Shown: positions 36,601-50,297, counted from the first letter of the stretch. The stretch is 64,000 nucleotides of DNA from Gracilibacillus salinarum (GCF_022919575.1 NZ_CP095071.1:2170001-2234000); one strand, 5' to 3'. Notes: generated from the sequence alone by a model not told the origin. Numbers and translations are program-made.

Positions 36601-38425
36601 CAGCACTTGCAAAGAATATTCTCTTTTCAACTGGTACTTCTTCATATTCGGTAGGTTCTACATATTTCATCGTTTCCGAATTCCCTACATAACGATGGAA
36701 ATCGCCACCCTCCGTGATGGCACGATATTCAAATGGAAGTTCTTTCAAAGGATTTTCCGGATCCCAAATACCTAGCTCACTATCGATTGCTGCTTTTACT
36801 GTATCCTGATATGTCTGGTATACCTGTTCATCACCGATCGGCCATATAAAATAAGTGGTCGCCAATCCTTCTTCGACCATTTGCAGATTGGTATTGATTC
36901 CATCTTTATTAATGACTTCCGCCAATAATCTACCATATTGATCTGTTGCTTCTTCTCCAATTTTCAAGGTAATTTGATCGCCTGGCTGCAGTAATTCTGA
37001 CAAACGATCCTTCGCAGCTTGTGCGTGCTCTTTTTGATTTGCTTCATCAACACCATTAGCTCCAGCTACACTAAGTTCAGGCGTATCGATATTAATAAAA
37101 CGAACCCGATCAGAGCCTAATACGCCTTCTTGTAAACGAATCGTGTCGCCATCTGTTACATAATCAACTGTCGCGGTATATTCACCACTGGCATCAGGTC
37201 CTTCAGGCTGCTCATCAGCCAGTTGGACATCTGCTGCTTTTCGCGGAAGTAATTGATAGCTGTTATACTGGCTTAATACCGCCGTAATGTCATACCATTT
37301 ACCTTCTTGCAATGTAGCGGGATCGATCGTTCCTTCCATTACACGTAAGGTCGTACTATTTAATTCACTATCTGTTAAAGATATGTTATATCCGCCACCA
37401 GCTGGGCTGACCGGAATCGAGTCCATATATCCTGTAAGCTGAACGAGCTGACCTTCTAACGGTTCTGCCACTTCTGCATTATTTAATTCCGCAATAGTAA
37501 CGGCTGCCGGAGATGGCAAACTTTCTCCTTTAGCATGAACCACGATCGCCTCATGGGAAGCAGGAACGATCTCTTTCAAGCCATTATATTCATCCAATTC
37601 ACCTGTAACCTTAATGCGATCTCCTTCTGTTAATTCAGTATAGCCTGCTCCATCCAAGCTGAATAAATTAATACCGGCTGACTGATCTTGTATGTAATAG
37701 GATAATTGCGTACCACTAGGATCAGCTAAATTCCCAGAAGTAACGACACCTTCAATGGTTACCTCATTCCCATTTGCTTGTTGACGTGCATCTGCGATAG
37801 CAATTACTTCACCAGCTTCTGTTGGATCTCCTTCTGAAGAATCATCTCCTTCTCCATAGCTGCCGAGATAAGTCAACGTATCTTGCGGATATTCCATCCA
37901 TTCTGATGCATCGAAGCTTAAGTTCCCAGACAACACAGAAACATTACGTACTAAGGTGACATCTTTTGCATATTCTGTATCGTTGCCAATCTCACCAATT
38001 ACATCGATTTGTTCATTGTTCTTCTTCAGGATAACGGCATCATTGCCATTAAAATTACTAATATTATGCAAAAGGTCTGCTACCGCTTTGATCTCAGCTG
38101 AAGCACTACTGTTAGCAATCACATAAACATCACCATCACTTAACGTTCCGGATAATTGTAATGTGGATTGAACAGAGGTATTCCCGTTTGAATACAGTTC
38201 CAAAGCATACGAAGATAGATCGACCTCACTCCCTGTTCCATTGTATATTTCCAATGCTTTATTATTGCTGCTACCTTCCACATACTCTGAAAAAAGTAAA
38301 TCATCTGCATCATTCCCTGCTGCATCCAGTTGTACGACTGGAACAAATGCGCTAGTCAATTGTGTAAAGAAAACTAAACATGCCAGAAACAAACTTGTGA
38401 CCTTCCATTTTGACCGTGTTTTCAT
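33629..38425 (-). CDS. sortase-anchored multidomain nuclease/5'-nucleotidase (YhcR-like)
   Basis: This 1598-residue surface protein has a signal peptide (about 1-35), a lamin-tail domain (about 40-175) and OB-fold-like repeats (about 205-400). A thermonuclease domain follows (about 415-560; VTDGDTIRL, RVRFINIDTPEL, YGRLLAEV). Next is a metallophosphatase (about 645-900; MNDLHGKID, TLGNHEYDEG, AAHNHQV), two successive 5'-nucleotidase C domains, a beta-rich region and an Asp/Asn-rich linker. It ends with LPETA (1565-1569), a hydrophobic segment and a basic tail, a sortase signal. B. subtilis YhcR has the same theme with about 1200 residues. It should degrade extracellular nucleic acids and dephosphorylate the nucleotides. 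The second C domain has NGGGIS where the first has NGGGIR, so it has probably lost the substrate-binding Arg. Confidence 0.93.
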   Translation of the reverse strand: MKTRSKWKVTSLFLACLVFFTQLTSAFVPVVQLDAAGNDADDLLFSEYVEGSSNNKALEIYNGTGSEVDLSSYALELYSNGNTSVQSTLQLSGTLSDGDVYVIANSSASAEIKAVADLLHNISNFNGNDAVILKKNNEQIDVIGEIGNDTEYAKDVTLVRNVSVLSGNLSFDASEWMEYPQDTLTYLGSYGEGDDSSEGDPTEAGEVIAIADARQQANGNEVTIEGVVTSGNLADPSGTQLSYYIQDQSAGINLFSLDGAGYTELTEGDRIKVTGELDEYNGLKEIVPASHEAIVVHAKGESLPSPAAVTIAELNNAEVAEPLEGQLVQLTGYMDSIPVSPAGGGYNISLTDSELNSTTLRVMEGTIDPATLQEGKWYDITAVLSQYNSYQLLPRKAADVQLADEQPEGPDASGEYTATVDYVTDGDTIRLQEGVLGSDRVRFINIDTPELSVAGANGVDEANQKEHAQAAKDRLSELLQPGDQITLKIGEEATDQYGRLLAEVINKDGINTNLQMVEEGLATTYFIWPIGDEQVYQTYQDTVKAAIDSELGIWDPENPLKELPFEYRAITEGGDFHRYVGNSETMKYVEPTEYEEVPVEKRIFFASAEEAEAQGFTAAGEDPGTDPDTDPDSEMLDVQLLSMNDLHGKIDQEYTLNLDGNDAVYGRMDYTASAIKQREQENENTLLVHAGDMIGGSSPVSALLQDEPTVEIMNEMGFDVGTLGNHEYDEGLAELNRMIDGGDHPEGLGTEGYGGMNIDMICANCIQEDTGETFLPPYVIKEVDGVEIGFVGVNTQETMNMVMPSSLENVAFTDETAAVNDAVEELQEQGVESIVVLAHMSATQSGASASGAAADLAKGVNDAVDIIFAAHNHQVVDGVVDNKWIIQASEYGKAFADVDLQIDRESKDIKDVQAEVVFVKQADYQPDPAVKEILDYYQSEVETIINEEIGYNGQELTGQYTNDGDHGLGNLIADGMKWAMDADFAMHNGGGIRDSLDVGPITWGEVFNILPFANTLMSVDIKGKDLIPILNNNLSSYGSDYSVSGLHYTYNYDYQHVVDITLPDGTPIDPEATYTLATNNYIGTQDGPIKNLGTNVQMGPVDVDAAVDYLKYLDTTETNPLEIGPEGRIAQTDEIPDMDTEGEVIGYNAEDLMGAYTNGKDHGLGNLITDSMKAEMDSDFAVTNGGGISSTLLKGDITAESLEKILKHGNTLVKMEVTGAELEAILNNQLSEDGSDYSVAGFHYQYDHAEQKVVSITLPNGEAVQADQVYTLTTNNYLAERGVFASIDSEREDGLVDVEALENYIVSLETTEENPLMYGPEGRISTVPVVTVPEVKENTVTVKEEDIDKVPDHGTIVINLRDNEHIDESKSLEVSLTKEQIVKLKEKQAEIMIEKNDVTLVFPLSLFSGEESVTIKIEKLEEVEGALSSVYDFTIIEGDKIIDDFSDHGRVTMTFKVDEEDVTDVDLMKIFYLNEETGEWEVIGGSYENGMVTATTNHFSTFTVMLETSSDGGDDLDPEQPVNPEDPVDPEEPGDNTDTDGGNDNNDQDTDDKDASTDSNASNTLPETATSIFHYMLAGLIVLALGLLIMIRQRIKQS

Positions 38426-38553
38426 TTCTTGCCCTCCTTTAATTTTTACTACATAAGTAAGTGTAGCAGTCGAAAATTGGGGAAAATTAAACTAGTAGTA
38501 AAGATATTGTTAACTTTTGTAAATCTAATCATAAATTATTTTTCTTATTCATG

Positions 38554-38582
38554 TTGTATATCTTGTCAAAATCGCTTACAAT
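38554..38582 (+). promoter_or_regulatory. SigA-like promoter of galKETM with weak cre overlap
   Basis: TTGTAT (38554-38559), 17 nt, TACAAT (38577-38582). A cre-like sequence at 38567-38581 (minus strand TTGTAAGCGATTTTG) overlaps the -10 but has two mismatches. Confidence 0.55.
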
Positions 38583-38642
38583 AAAGTTAGTAAATTAATT
38601 TAATTAAGTCGACAAAATACATCAAAGGAGGTTACTGGATAG

Positions 38643-39815
38643 ATGGAACTTTCTAACCTAGTAGCTAAATTTCAAGACGTTTTTCAAACTACCGAGCAAC
38701 CAAGAACTTTTTTCGCCCCTGGAAGAATTAACTTAATTGGCGAGCACACAGATTATAATGGCGGACACGTTTTCCCTGCAGCAATTTCTTTTGGAACTTA
38801 TGCTGTAGCTGTCCCTCGTCAAGATCGTACGATACGCTTATTCTCTGAGAATTTTGCTGACAAAGGTATCTTCGAAGTATCTTTAGACGATCTAACGTAT
38901 AAAAAAGAAGATGACTGGACGAACTTTCCTAAGGGAATGATTCTCTATTTCCAAGAAGAAGGATTTCAGATTGACAGCGGTTTTGATGTGCTTATCTACG
39001 GAAATATTCCGAATGGGGCTGGACTATCCTCCTCTGCTTCAATTGAGCTGGTAACCGGCGTGTTATTAGAGAATCTCTATCGCTTAGATATTGACCGTAT
39101 CCGCATGGTAAAAATCGGACAAAAAGTCGAGAATCAATACATCGGTGTTAACAGTGGTATCATGGATCAATTCGCAATTGGGATGGGTAAAAAAGATAAC
39201 GCCATGTTATTAGATTGTGATACGCTACATTATGAATATGCACCGATTCAGTTAGAACAACACGATATTATTATTATCAATACGAACAAACGCCGTGAAT
39301 TAGCAGACTCGAAATACAACGAACGTCGCAGTCAATGCGAGCAGGCTTTAGCAGATCTGCAGGCAAAACTGGACATTAACAGCCTGGGTGAGTTAACACC
39401 TGAACAGTTTGAAGAAAATCGTGATCTTATTAAAGATGCCATCAATCAAAAACGGGCTAAACATGCCGTATACGAGAATGCAAGAACCATTAAAGCATTG
39501 CAAAAGTTAAAAGAAGGTGACTTGGAAACATTTGGTCAGCTTGTTAACCAATCGCACATTTCATTGCGTGATGATTATGAAGTAACAGGTGTGGAACTGG
39601 ATACCATCGCTGACACAGCATGGCAGCAAAAAGGAGTCCTCGGAGCTCGTATGACAGGTGCAGGCTTTGGCGGCTGTGCCATTGCCATTGTAGAAAAAAC
39701 AGAAGTAGAACAAGTAAAAGCAGCGATCGACAAAGCCTATCAGGAGAAAATTGGCTATGCGCCTACTTTCTATGTAGCCGCTATTGGCGACGGTGCGAAA
39801 GAAATTTCATTATAA
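38643..39815 (+). CDS. galK: galactokinase
   Basis: GalK phosphorylates galactose at C1. The 390-residue GHMP kinase has the galactokinase signature GRINLIGEHTDYNGGHVFP near residue 30, the ATP loop GNIPNGAGLSSSASIEL, and the C-terminal GARMTGAGFGGCAI. It heads the galK-galE-galT-galM operon; AAAGGAGG lies 11 nt upstream of the ATG. No local regulator gene is present. Confidence 0.97.
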   Translation: MELSNLVAKFQDVFQTTEQPRTFFAPGRINLIGEHTDYNGGHVFPAAISFGTYAVAVPRQDRTIRLFSENFADKGIFEVSLDDLTYKKEDDWTNFPKGMILYFQEEGFQIDSGFDVLIYGNIPNGAGLSSSASIELVTGVLLENLYRLDIDRIRMVKIGQKVENQYIGVNSGIMDQFAIGMGKKDNAMLLDCDTLHYEYAPIQLEQHDIIIINTNKRRELADSKYNERRSQCEQALADLQAKLDINSLGELTPEQFEENRDLIKDAINQKRAKHAVYENARTIKALQKLKEGDLETFGQLVNQSHISLRDDYEVTGVELDTIADTAWQQKGVLGARMTGAGFGGCAIAIVEKTEVEQVKAAIDKAYQEKIGYAPTFYVAAIGDGAKEISL

Positions 39816-39831
39816 TAAGGGGGAATTTGTG

Positions 39832-40824
39832 ATGCGTATTTTAGTTTTAGGTGGAGCGGGATATATTGGTTCCCATGCTGTCTATCAATTAATGGATCAA
39901 GGATATGAGGTAGTGGTGATTGATAACTTATTAACAGGACATCAAGGTGCCATTCATCCAGATGCGACCTTCTATAACGGTGATATTCGTGATATCGATT
40001 TTCTCCGCGAAGTATTCAGCCACGAGCAGATCGATGGCGTTCTGCACTTTGCGGCAAATTCATTAGTCGGTGAATCGATGGAAAATCCGCTTAAATATTT
40101 TGATAACAACGTGTACGGTACACAAGTCCTGTTGCAAGCGATGACCGAGTTTGACATTAAACATATCGTCTTCTCATCAACTGCTGCAACTTATGGAGAG
40201 CCTGAGCAAGTACCAATTACCGAAACAATGCCGACACAGCCGACAAACACGTACGGTGAAACAAAGCTGACTATGGAAAAAATGATGAAATGGACCGAAG
40301 CAGCACACGGTACCCGATTTGTTTCCCTTCGCTATTTTAATGTGGCAGGAGCTCGCAGTACTGGTGAAATCGGTGAAGATCACCGTCCAGAAACTCATCT
40401 GATTCCTATTGTCTTACAAGTAGCATTAAATCAACGTCAACATATCTCAATCTTTGGTGATGACTATAACACGGAAGATGGCACATGTATCCGTGATTAT
40501 ATTCATGTAGAGGATTTAATTGATGCACATATCCTTGCCTTAAAATACTTGAAAGAAGGCGGAGACAGTAACGTCTTCAACTTAGGAAGCAGTCAGGGCT
40601 TCTCTGTAAAAGAGATTATCGATGCAGCGCGTAAAGTAACCAAGCATGAAATCCCTGCCGTTGTAGCTCCAAGAAGAGCTGGTGACCCTAGCACATTAAT
40701 TGCTGCTTCGGACAAAGCAAAACGAATGCTTGGCTGGAATCCATCGAGAACGGATATTGACCGCATTTTAACAGATGCTTGGAACTGGCATCAGGCAAAC
40801 CCACATGGTTACAAGGAGGATTAA
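39832..40824 (+). CDS. galE: UDP-glucose 4-epimerase
   Basis: GalE interconverts UDP-galactose and UDP-glucose. The 330-residue short-chain dehydrogenase has NAD loop GGAGYIGSH, catalytic FSSTAATYG plus YGETKLTME (Ser/Tyr/Lys), and YFNVAGA. The frame is open upstream, but AAGGGGG sets the ATG at 39832, 16 nt after galK. It ends 2 nt before galT. Confidence 0.97.
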   Translation: MRILVLGGAGYIGSHAVYQLMDQGYEVVVIDNLLTGHQGAIHPDATFYNGDIRDIDFLREVFSHEQIDGVLHFAANSLVGESMENPLKYFDNNVYGTQVLLQAMTEFDIKHIVFSSTAATYGEPEQVPITETMPTQPTNTYGETKLTMEKMMKWTEAAHGTRFVSLRYFNVAGARSTGEIGEDHRPETHLIPIVLQVALNQRQHISIFGDDYNTEDGTCIRDYIHVEDLIDAHILALKYLKEGGDSNVFNLGSSQGFSVKEIIDAARKVTKHEIPAVVAPRRAGDPSTLIAASDKAKRMLGWNPSRTDIDRILTDAWNWHQANPHGYKED

Positions 40825-40826
40825 GG

Positions 40827-42320
40827 ATGGCAGAGATTGCGAGTTTAGTAAACACCTTAGTAGATAAAGCCGTCGAAAAAGAACTAATTAAAGCAAGTGA
40901 TCGAATTTACTCCCGTAATCAGGTACTAGGACTCTTAGAAGAAGTAGCATATCAGGAGGATGCTCCGGCACTAGAGTTGGAGATTCCTGATGTCCTGGAG
41001 GAGTTAGCGGATCTCGCAGTAGAAAAACAATTAATTGAAGGATTACTGGACGAACGCGAACAGCTGACAGCGAAAATAATGGATGTCTTCCTTTCGAAGC
41101 CATCTGAAATCAATGCTGTCTTTTATCAGAAATATCAAGACTCAGCTGAAACGGCGACCAATTATTTTTATCGACTAAGTAAAGATAGTAATTACATCCA
41201 AACGAAGCGAATTGCACATAACATTCAGTTCAAAACCCCTTCCGACTACGGAGAGTTAGATATCACCATAAACTTATCGAAGCCGGAAAAAGATCCAGAA
41301 CAAATCAGACGTGAAAAAGAAATGAAACAGGATAGCGCCTATCCGAAGTGTTTGCTTTGTGCTGAGAATGAAGGTTATGTTGGACGGATTGGTCACCCAG
41401 CCCGCTCGAATCACCGGGTCATTGAAGTTCCCTTAGAAGATGAGTCCTGGTTCTTACAATATTCACCGTATGTTTATTACAATGAACACAGTATCATTTT
41501 TGCCCGTGAACACCGACCAATGAAAATTGATTGGCATTCATTCGCCAGACTGACTGCATTTGTAGAGAAATTCCCTCATTATTTCATTGGTTCCAATGCC
41601 GACTTACCGATTGTTGGTGGCAGTATTCTGTCGCATGACCATTATCAGGGCGGACATTATACCTTTGCAATGACAGATGCAGAAGAAGAATTCCAGTTTG
41701 ACCTGGATACATTTTCCGATGTCGAAGCAGTTGTAGTGAAATGGCCATTATCAGTTATTCGCCTGCGTCACCGTGACCGCAACCGGTTAGTCGAAGCATC
41801 CGATTATATTTTGCAAAAATGGCGTGACTACAGTGATCCGGATGCAGATATACTTGCATATACGGATACAACGCCACATAATACGATTACGCCAATTGCT
41901 CGCAAGCGAAATGGACAATTTGAAATCGACCTTGTTCTTCGTAATAATCGCACGACGGACGAACATCCAATGGGTATCTTCCATCCACATGAAGACGTCC
42001 ATCATATCAAAAAAGAAAACATCGGATTAATTGAGGTGATGGGCCTCGCCGTATTACCTCCTCGTCTCAAAGATGAGTTAGAAATGATCAAGCAACATCT
42101 GCTGGATCAAACGATAACGGTTGCAGACTATCATGCGAATTGGGTACAATCAATAAAGGACAGTTATGAAAGCATTACCGAAACAAACGTGGACAAAATT
42201 GTTGAGGATGAATTAGGAAAGAAATTCGCCCGCGTATTAGAAGATGCAGGTGTATACAAAACAGATACTGCAGGACGCGCCGCATTCAAACGATTTCTGT
42301 CACATCTTAACGATGCATAA
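40827..42320 (+). CDS. galT: UDP-glucose-hexose-1-phosphate uridylyltransferase, Firmicutes (class II) type
   Basis: GalT exchanges UMP between UDP-glucose and galactose-1-phosphate. At 498 residues it is the long class II form, with the signature around SILSHDHYQGGHYTFAM near residue 270 holding the conserved His residues, and PSNHR-like PARSNHRVIEVP earlier. AAGGAGG places the ATG at 40827, within the ribosome-site region at the end of galE, so translation is likely coupled. Confidence 0.96.
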   Translation: MAEIASLVNTLVDKAVEKELIKASDRIYSRNQVLGLLEEVAYQEDAPALELEIPDVLEELADLAVEKQLIEGLLDEREQLTAKIMDVFLSKPSEINAVFYQKYQDSAETATNYFYRLSKDSNYIQTKRIAHNIQFKTPSDYGELDITINLSKPEKDPEQIRREKEMKQDSAYPKCLLCAENEGYVGRIGHPARSNHRVIEVPLEDESWFLQYSPYVYYNEHSIIFAREHRPMKIDWHSFARLTAFVEKFPHYFIGSNADLPIVGGSILSHDHYQGGHYTFAMTDAEEEFQFDLDTFSDVEAVVVKWPLSVIRLRHRDRNRLVEASDYILQKWRDYSDPDADILAYTDTTPHNTITPIARKRNGQFEIDLVLRNNRTTDEHPMGIFHPHEDVHHIKKENIGLIEVMGLAVLPPRLKDELEMIKQHLLDQTITVADYHANWVQSIKDSYESITETNVDKIVEDELGKKFARVLEDAGVYKTDTAGRAAFKRFLSHLNDA

Positions 42321-42339
42321 GCAGTAGGAGGACCGGATA

Positions 42340-43383
42340 ATGGAAGTAAAAACAGAAGTAATCAACGTACAAGATCAGCAATGGAAAGAGTTTACGCTTG
42401 TCAATGATAATGGAATGGCTGTTTCCATTCTTAATTTTGGCGGAATTATTACAAAAATTCTTGCCCCTGACCGAGAAGGAAACTTGGAAAATGTCGTGAT
42501 CGGCTTTGATGATTATGCTGATTACCTTGTGAATCCTGGCTATTTCGGTGCCTTAATCGGGCGTGTTGCCGGCAGGGTTGAAAAAGCAGAATTCGATATG
42601 AACGGCAAGACTTATACATTACCGCAGAATGAAGGAGCACATCATCTTCATGGTGGTGAACCTGGTTTTCATAAATCGATCTGGACAACGACACCGTTTG
42701 AGAATAATGAAGAAGTTGGCTTGACCTTAACTCTTCATAGTAAAGATGGCGAAAATGGTTATCCTGGAAATTTGGATATGAATGTTACTTATTCCTTAAC
42801 AAATGAAAATGCCTTTACGATTACGTATGAAGGCATCTCAGATCACGGTACGGTATTAACGACAACAAATCACAGCTATTTTAACTTAAGTGGTAATCTG
42901 AAATCCGATATTCAAGATCATGAGATCAGGTTAGACAGTAGCAGATTTGTAGAATTAGATGACGAATTAATTCCTACCGGTACCATTCTTGATGTTGATG
43001 GATCCGTTTATGATTTTCGTGAGGGCCGTCCGATGAAAGATGGTGTCACATCTGATTACAAACAAAATCTCGTAGCCAATCACGGCTATGATCACTACTT
43101 CCTGTTCGACCAGGACAGCAGCGAAAATGCAGAAGTCATTGATCATAACAGTGGCCGCCGATTATCTGTTGTAACAGATCAGCCTGGAGTAGTCATGTAC
43201 ACGTCTAATAACCTTCCAGAAGGATTAAAACTACGTGAGCGCGAATCGGTAAGATACCTTGGTCTTTGCCTGGAAACACAAGCATCACCAGCTTCGATTC
43301 ACCATGAAGGCTTCCCATCTGTTTGGCTAAACAAAGGGGAAAAATACTTCACGAAAACAACGTTCACTTTTGATACCATTTAA
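42340..43383 (+). CDS. galM: aldose 1-epimerase (galactose mutarotase)
   Basis: GalM converts beta- to alpha-galactose, the form used by GalK, which is useful because beta-galactosidases release the beta anomer. The 347-residue beta-sandwich has FGALIGRVAGR, GAHHLHGGEPGFHKSIW and the catalytic His in TNHSYFNLSG, with the Glu in LGLCLETQASPAS. It follows galT by 19 nt, with AGGAGG before the ATG. It is the last gene of the operon. Confidence 0.95.
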   Translation: MEVKTEVINVQDQQWKEFTLVNDNGMAVSILNFGGIITKILAPDREGNLENVVIGFDDYADYLVNPGYFGALIGRVAGRVEKAEFDMNGKTYTLPQNEGAHHLHGGEPGFHKSIWTTTPFENNEEVGLTLTLHSKDGENGYPGNLDMNVTYSLTNENAFTITYEGISDHGTVLTTTNHSYFNLSGNLKSDIQDHEIRLDSSRFVELDDELIPTGTILDVDGSVYDFREGRPMKDGVTSDYKQNLVANHGYDHYFLFDQDSSENAEVIDHNSGRRLSVVTDQPGVVMYTSNNLPEGLKLRERESVRYLGLCLETQASPASIHHEGFPSVWLNKGEKYFTKTTFTFDTI

Positions 43384-43393
43384 TGAAACACCA

Positions 43394-43428
43394 AAATTCC
43401 CGCTTTCCATTTGGAGTCGGGAATTTTT
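43394..43428 (+). terminator. terminator of galKETM
   Basis: AAATTCCCG and CGGGAATTT flank a loop of about 15 nt, followed by TT. Confidence 0.8.
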
Positions 43429-43432
43429 AGCT

Positions 43433-47304
<3,872 letters not shown>

Positions 47305-47313
47305 TTCGCTCCT

Positions 47314-48270
47314 TTACCGTTTGACATCCTCTTTGTCTTTTTTCATAAAATGGGCGATTTCTTCTAAATCCGGCAATCCCTCAACGTCTCCATTGACCAT
47401 CGTCACCATTGCCCCGATCGCATTACCACGGGCGATAACTCTCTCTAGCGACATGCCTTCCAGTAAACCTGACAGAATACCGGCTGCAAAGCCATCCCCT
47501 GCTCCAATCGGGTCTACCACTCGATCTACCGGATAACTCGGGACAAATCCGCTTGCATTATCAGAAAAGTAATGTGCACCCTTACTTCCTTCTTTTAAAA
47601 TTACAGTAGCGGCCCCGTTCTCGATAAAAAGCCTGCCATAATCCGCTGATTTCTGTTCACCAAAGAGATATTTTGCTTCACTGATACCAGGCAAAACAAT
47701 ATCCGCCTGAGCCGACAACTGCAAAAGAACTTCTTTTGCTTTTTCTTTCGATGCCCATAATTTCTCACGAATGTTCGGGTCAAATACAATTGTCACCTGA
47801 TGTTTTTTAGCATATTGGATCGCTTGTAATACCGCCTGATAACAACTGTCGCTTAAAGCAGGCGTAATCCCCGTCAGATGAAGATACTTCGCATTTGCAA
47901 TATAGTCTTCCATAATATCATCCGGTGTTATTCTGCTTGCTGCTGAACCCGCCCGATAATAGTACACCCTGACATCATTCTCTGTTCGCAGCTCTTTAAA
48001 ATACAGACCAGTTGGTGCCTGATCATCCGTTGTTACACCAGAAACATCCACACCTTCTCCGCGGACAAAAGAGAGAAGCGCTTTGCCTAACTCATCATTT
48101 CCAACCTTGCTGATCCATCCAGCATGGAATCCCAGCCGTTCTAATCCAATGGCTACATTCGTTTCGGCACCAGCGAACTTCCGGGAAAAATGAGATGAAT
48201 AACGCATCTTTCCTGTTGTTTCTGGTGTAAACAAGGCCATCGTTTCACCGATTGTTACGACATCCATCAT
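47314..48270 (-). CDS. kdgK: 2-keto-3-deoxy-sugar acid kinase, PfkB family
   Basis: The 318-residue protein starts VVTIGETMALFTP and has the sugar-binding YYYRAGSAAS region. PfkB signature 2, with the catalytic Asp, is DPIGAGDGFAAGILSG. It resembles KdgK (KDG kinase) rather than the unrelated DgoK fold of enterobacteria. In this operon it probably phosphorylates 2-keto-3-deoxygalactonate made by DgoD, and it may accept both epimers. Confidence 0.9.
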   Translation of the reverse strand: MMDVVTIGETMALFTPETTGKMRYSSHFSRKFAGAETNVAIGLERLGFHAGWISKVGNDELGKALLSFVRGEGVDVSGVTTDDQAPTGLYFKELRTENDVRVYYYRAGSAASRITPDDIMEDYIANAKYLHLTGITPALSDSCYQAVLQAIQYAKKHQVTIVFDPNIREKLWASKEKAKEVLLQLSAQADIVLPGISEAKYLFGEQKSADYGRLFIENGAATVILKEGSKGAHYFSDNASGFVPSYPVDRVVDPIGAGDGFAAGILSGLLEGMSLERVIARGNAIGAMVTMVNGDVEGLPDLEEIAHFMKKDKEDVKR

Positions 48271-48279
48271 ACGACCTCC

Positions 48280-49428
48280 TTACCATTCTGCTACCGTTCC
48301 GTCCTGATGACGCCAAACTGGGTTACGCCATTTATGTCCCGTTTTCGCTAATTCTTTTACTTTTTCTTCATTTATCTCAATGCCCAATCCTGGACCTTGC
48401 GGAATCTTCACGTGTCCATCTTGATAATGAAAAACAGCGTGATCGGTTATATAATCAAGCAGATCATTTCCTTTATTGTAGTGAATGCCTAAGCTTTGCT
48501 CCTGAATAAACGCATTATGAGCTGTTGCATCCATCTGTAAGCAAGCCGCAAGTGCAATTGGACCTAACGGACAGTGTGGTGCAACTGCAACATCATAAGC
48601 TTCTGCCATCGAGGCAATCTTCTTCACTTCCGTAATACCACCTGCATGTGATAGATCAGGCTGAATAATATCAGCGTAACCAGCTTCAAATAATGGTTTG
48701 AAATCCCAGCGTGAATACATCCGTTCGCCAGTCGCAATTGGAATGGAAGTATGCTTGGTTATTTCCGCTAACGCTTCATTATTTTCCGGCAAAACAGGCT
48801 CCTCTATAAACATAGGACGAAATACTTCTAATTCTTTAGCAAGTATTTTGGCCATCGGTTTGTGAACCCTTCCATGAAAATCGATGCCAATACCGATATA
48901 TGGCCCAACCGCTTCCCGGACAGAAGCTATTCTTTCGACTACATGATCAATTTTTTCATAACTGTCTACGTATTGCAGTTCTTCTGTACCGTTCATTTTC
49001 ACTGCTGTAAAGCCGGCATCGACTACTTTCTTAGCAGCCTCTCCAACATCACTTGGCCTGTCACCGCCAATCCAGGAATACACACGAATAGATTCCCGAC
49101 AAGCGCCACCTAACAGCTGATAAACAGGTGCATTGAAATATTTACCCTTTATATCCCATAAAGCCTGATCCAACCCGGCAATCGCACTCATCAATATTGG
49201 ACCACCACGGTAGAAGCCGGCACGATACATCACATTCCAGTGGTCTTCAATATTCAGTGGATCTTTTCCAATTAAAAATTCTGACAGCTCTTGTACCGCC
49301 GTTTCGACAGTAGCTGCTTTCCCTTCAATGACCGGCTCTCCCCAACCCGCAATACCTTCATCGGTCTCTACTTTCACAAAGCACCATCTTGGCGGTACGA
49401 CAAACGTTTCAATATTGGTAATCTTCAT
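48280..49428 (-). CDS. dgoD: D-galactonate dehydratase
   Basis: This 382-residue enolase-superfamily enzyme converts D-galactonate to 2-keto-3-deoxygalactonate. It is collinear with E. coli DgoD as remembered: PPRW at the N-terminus, [33 protein letters not shown] in outline, DFHGRV, the metal ligands in FIEEP and [15 protein letters not shown], and [15 protein letters not shown] with the catalytic His. It is second in the operon, directly after the IclR regulator. Confidence 0.95.
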   Translation of the reverse strand: MKITNIETFVVPPRWCFVKVETDEGIAGWGEPVIEGKAATVETAVQELSEFLIGKDPLNIEDHWNVMYRAGFYRGGPILMSAIAGLDQALWDIKGKYFNAPVYQLLGGACRESIRVYSWIGGDRPSDVGEAAKKVVDAGFTAVKMNGTEELQYVDSYEKIDHVVERIASVREAVGPYIGIGIDFHGRVHKPMAKILAKELEVFRPMFIEEPVLPENNEALAEITKHTSIPIATGERMYSRWDFKPLFEAGYADIIQPDLSHAGGITEVKKIASMAEAYDVAVAPHCPLGPIALAACLQMDATAHNAFIQEQSLGIHYNKGNDLLDYITDHAVFHYQDGHVKIPQGPGLGIEINEEKVKELAKTGHKWRNPVWRHQDGTVAEW

Positions 49429-49444
49429 TTTGTCACCTTCTCCT

Positions 49445-50209
49445 TTATTTGTTAAGATAGCCTAACTTCGCTGATATATCATGACTTTCTTTCAATATCG
49501 CTCTTGTCAAATCGCCTTCTACTCGTTCTTTTGTCATTCTTTCAATAGGACCAGCAATACTAATTGCGGCAACTACATGACCATCATGATCAAAAATAGG
49601 TGCTGCAATACAACGGATTCCCATCTCATGTTCCTGTTCATCAATGGCATAACCTTGTTCTTGAATAGTCTTTAACGATTGCTCCAGCTCTTCCTTCGTC
49701 GTTATCGTTGTATCTGTAAATGAAGGTAAGCCTTTTTCCTTCACTAATTGGTCAATGGCTTGCTCACTAAATCCTGAAAGCAATGCCTTTCCCACCCCGG
49801 TACAGTGCATCAAAGCCCTTTTTCCTATTTGTGAGTACATTCTGAGTGTTTGTTCACTTTCAACTTTATCGATGTAAACGACTTCATTCTGATCATGAAT
49901 GCATAAGTGAACGACTTCACCGGCATACTCAGCAAGGCGGTGCAACGCGTCTTTGGCAATGCTTCGAATATCTAGATTATTTAACAGTGAACTTGCTAAT
50001 ACCAGACATTGAACACCTAGCTGATAATAACCTGTATGGGCGTCTTTTTGGACATAACCTCTAGCTACCAATGTACCCAGCAAACGATGGACAGTACTTT
50101 TAGCCAAGTCCATTTCTTTAGCTAAGGCGGTAATACTGATCCCGCTCGGGTACTGTGCAACAATTTCCAGTATTGAAAAAGTTCGCTCCACCGATTGAAC
50201 CTGTGCCAT
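49445..50209 (-). CDS. IclR-family regulator of the galactonate/lacZ operon
   Basis: The 254-residue protein has an N-terminal winged helix (about 8-65: [36 protein letters not shown] in outline) and the IclR effector domain (about 80-250) with [10 protein letters not shown] and [11 protein letters not shown]. It is the first gene of the operon it presumably controls, implying autoregulation. A likely effector is galactonate or its keto-deoxy derivative, by analogy with KdgR-type proteins; this is inference. Confidence 0.88.
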   Translation of the reverse strand: MAQVQSVERTFSILEIVAQYPSGISITALAKEMDLAKSTVHRLLGTLVARGYVQKDAHTGYYQLGVQCLVLASSLLNNLDIRSIAKDALHRLAEYAGEVVHLCIHDQNEVVYIDKVESEQTLRMYSQIGKRALMHCTGVGKALLSGFSEQAIDQLVKEKGLPSFTDTTITTKEELEQSLKTIQEQGYAIDEQEHEMGIRCIAAPIFDHDGHVVAAISIAGPIERMTKERVEGDLTRAILKESHDISAKLGYLNK

Positions 50210-50230
50210 TACTCCACCTCCTCAAATTTC

Positions 50231-50261
50231 ATAATGTGGAACACTATTTTATATTATGGAA
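50231..50261. promoter_or_regulatory. candidate IclR operator: two direct repeats
   Basis: On the minus strand, TTCCATAATAT (50251-50261) and TTCCACATTAT (50231-50241) are direct repeats 20 bp apart, downstream of the -10. Confidence 0.5.
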
Positions 50262-50268
50262 TAATTTA

Positions 50269-50297
50269 ATTGTAGCGAGAAATACGCTTAACGTCAA
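50269..50297 (-). promoter_or_regulatory. SigA promoter of the IclR-dgoD-kdgK-kdgA-lacZ operon
   Basis: On the minus strand, TTGACG (50292-50297), 17 nt, then TACAAT (50269-50274). Confidence 0.8.
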
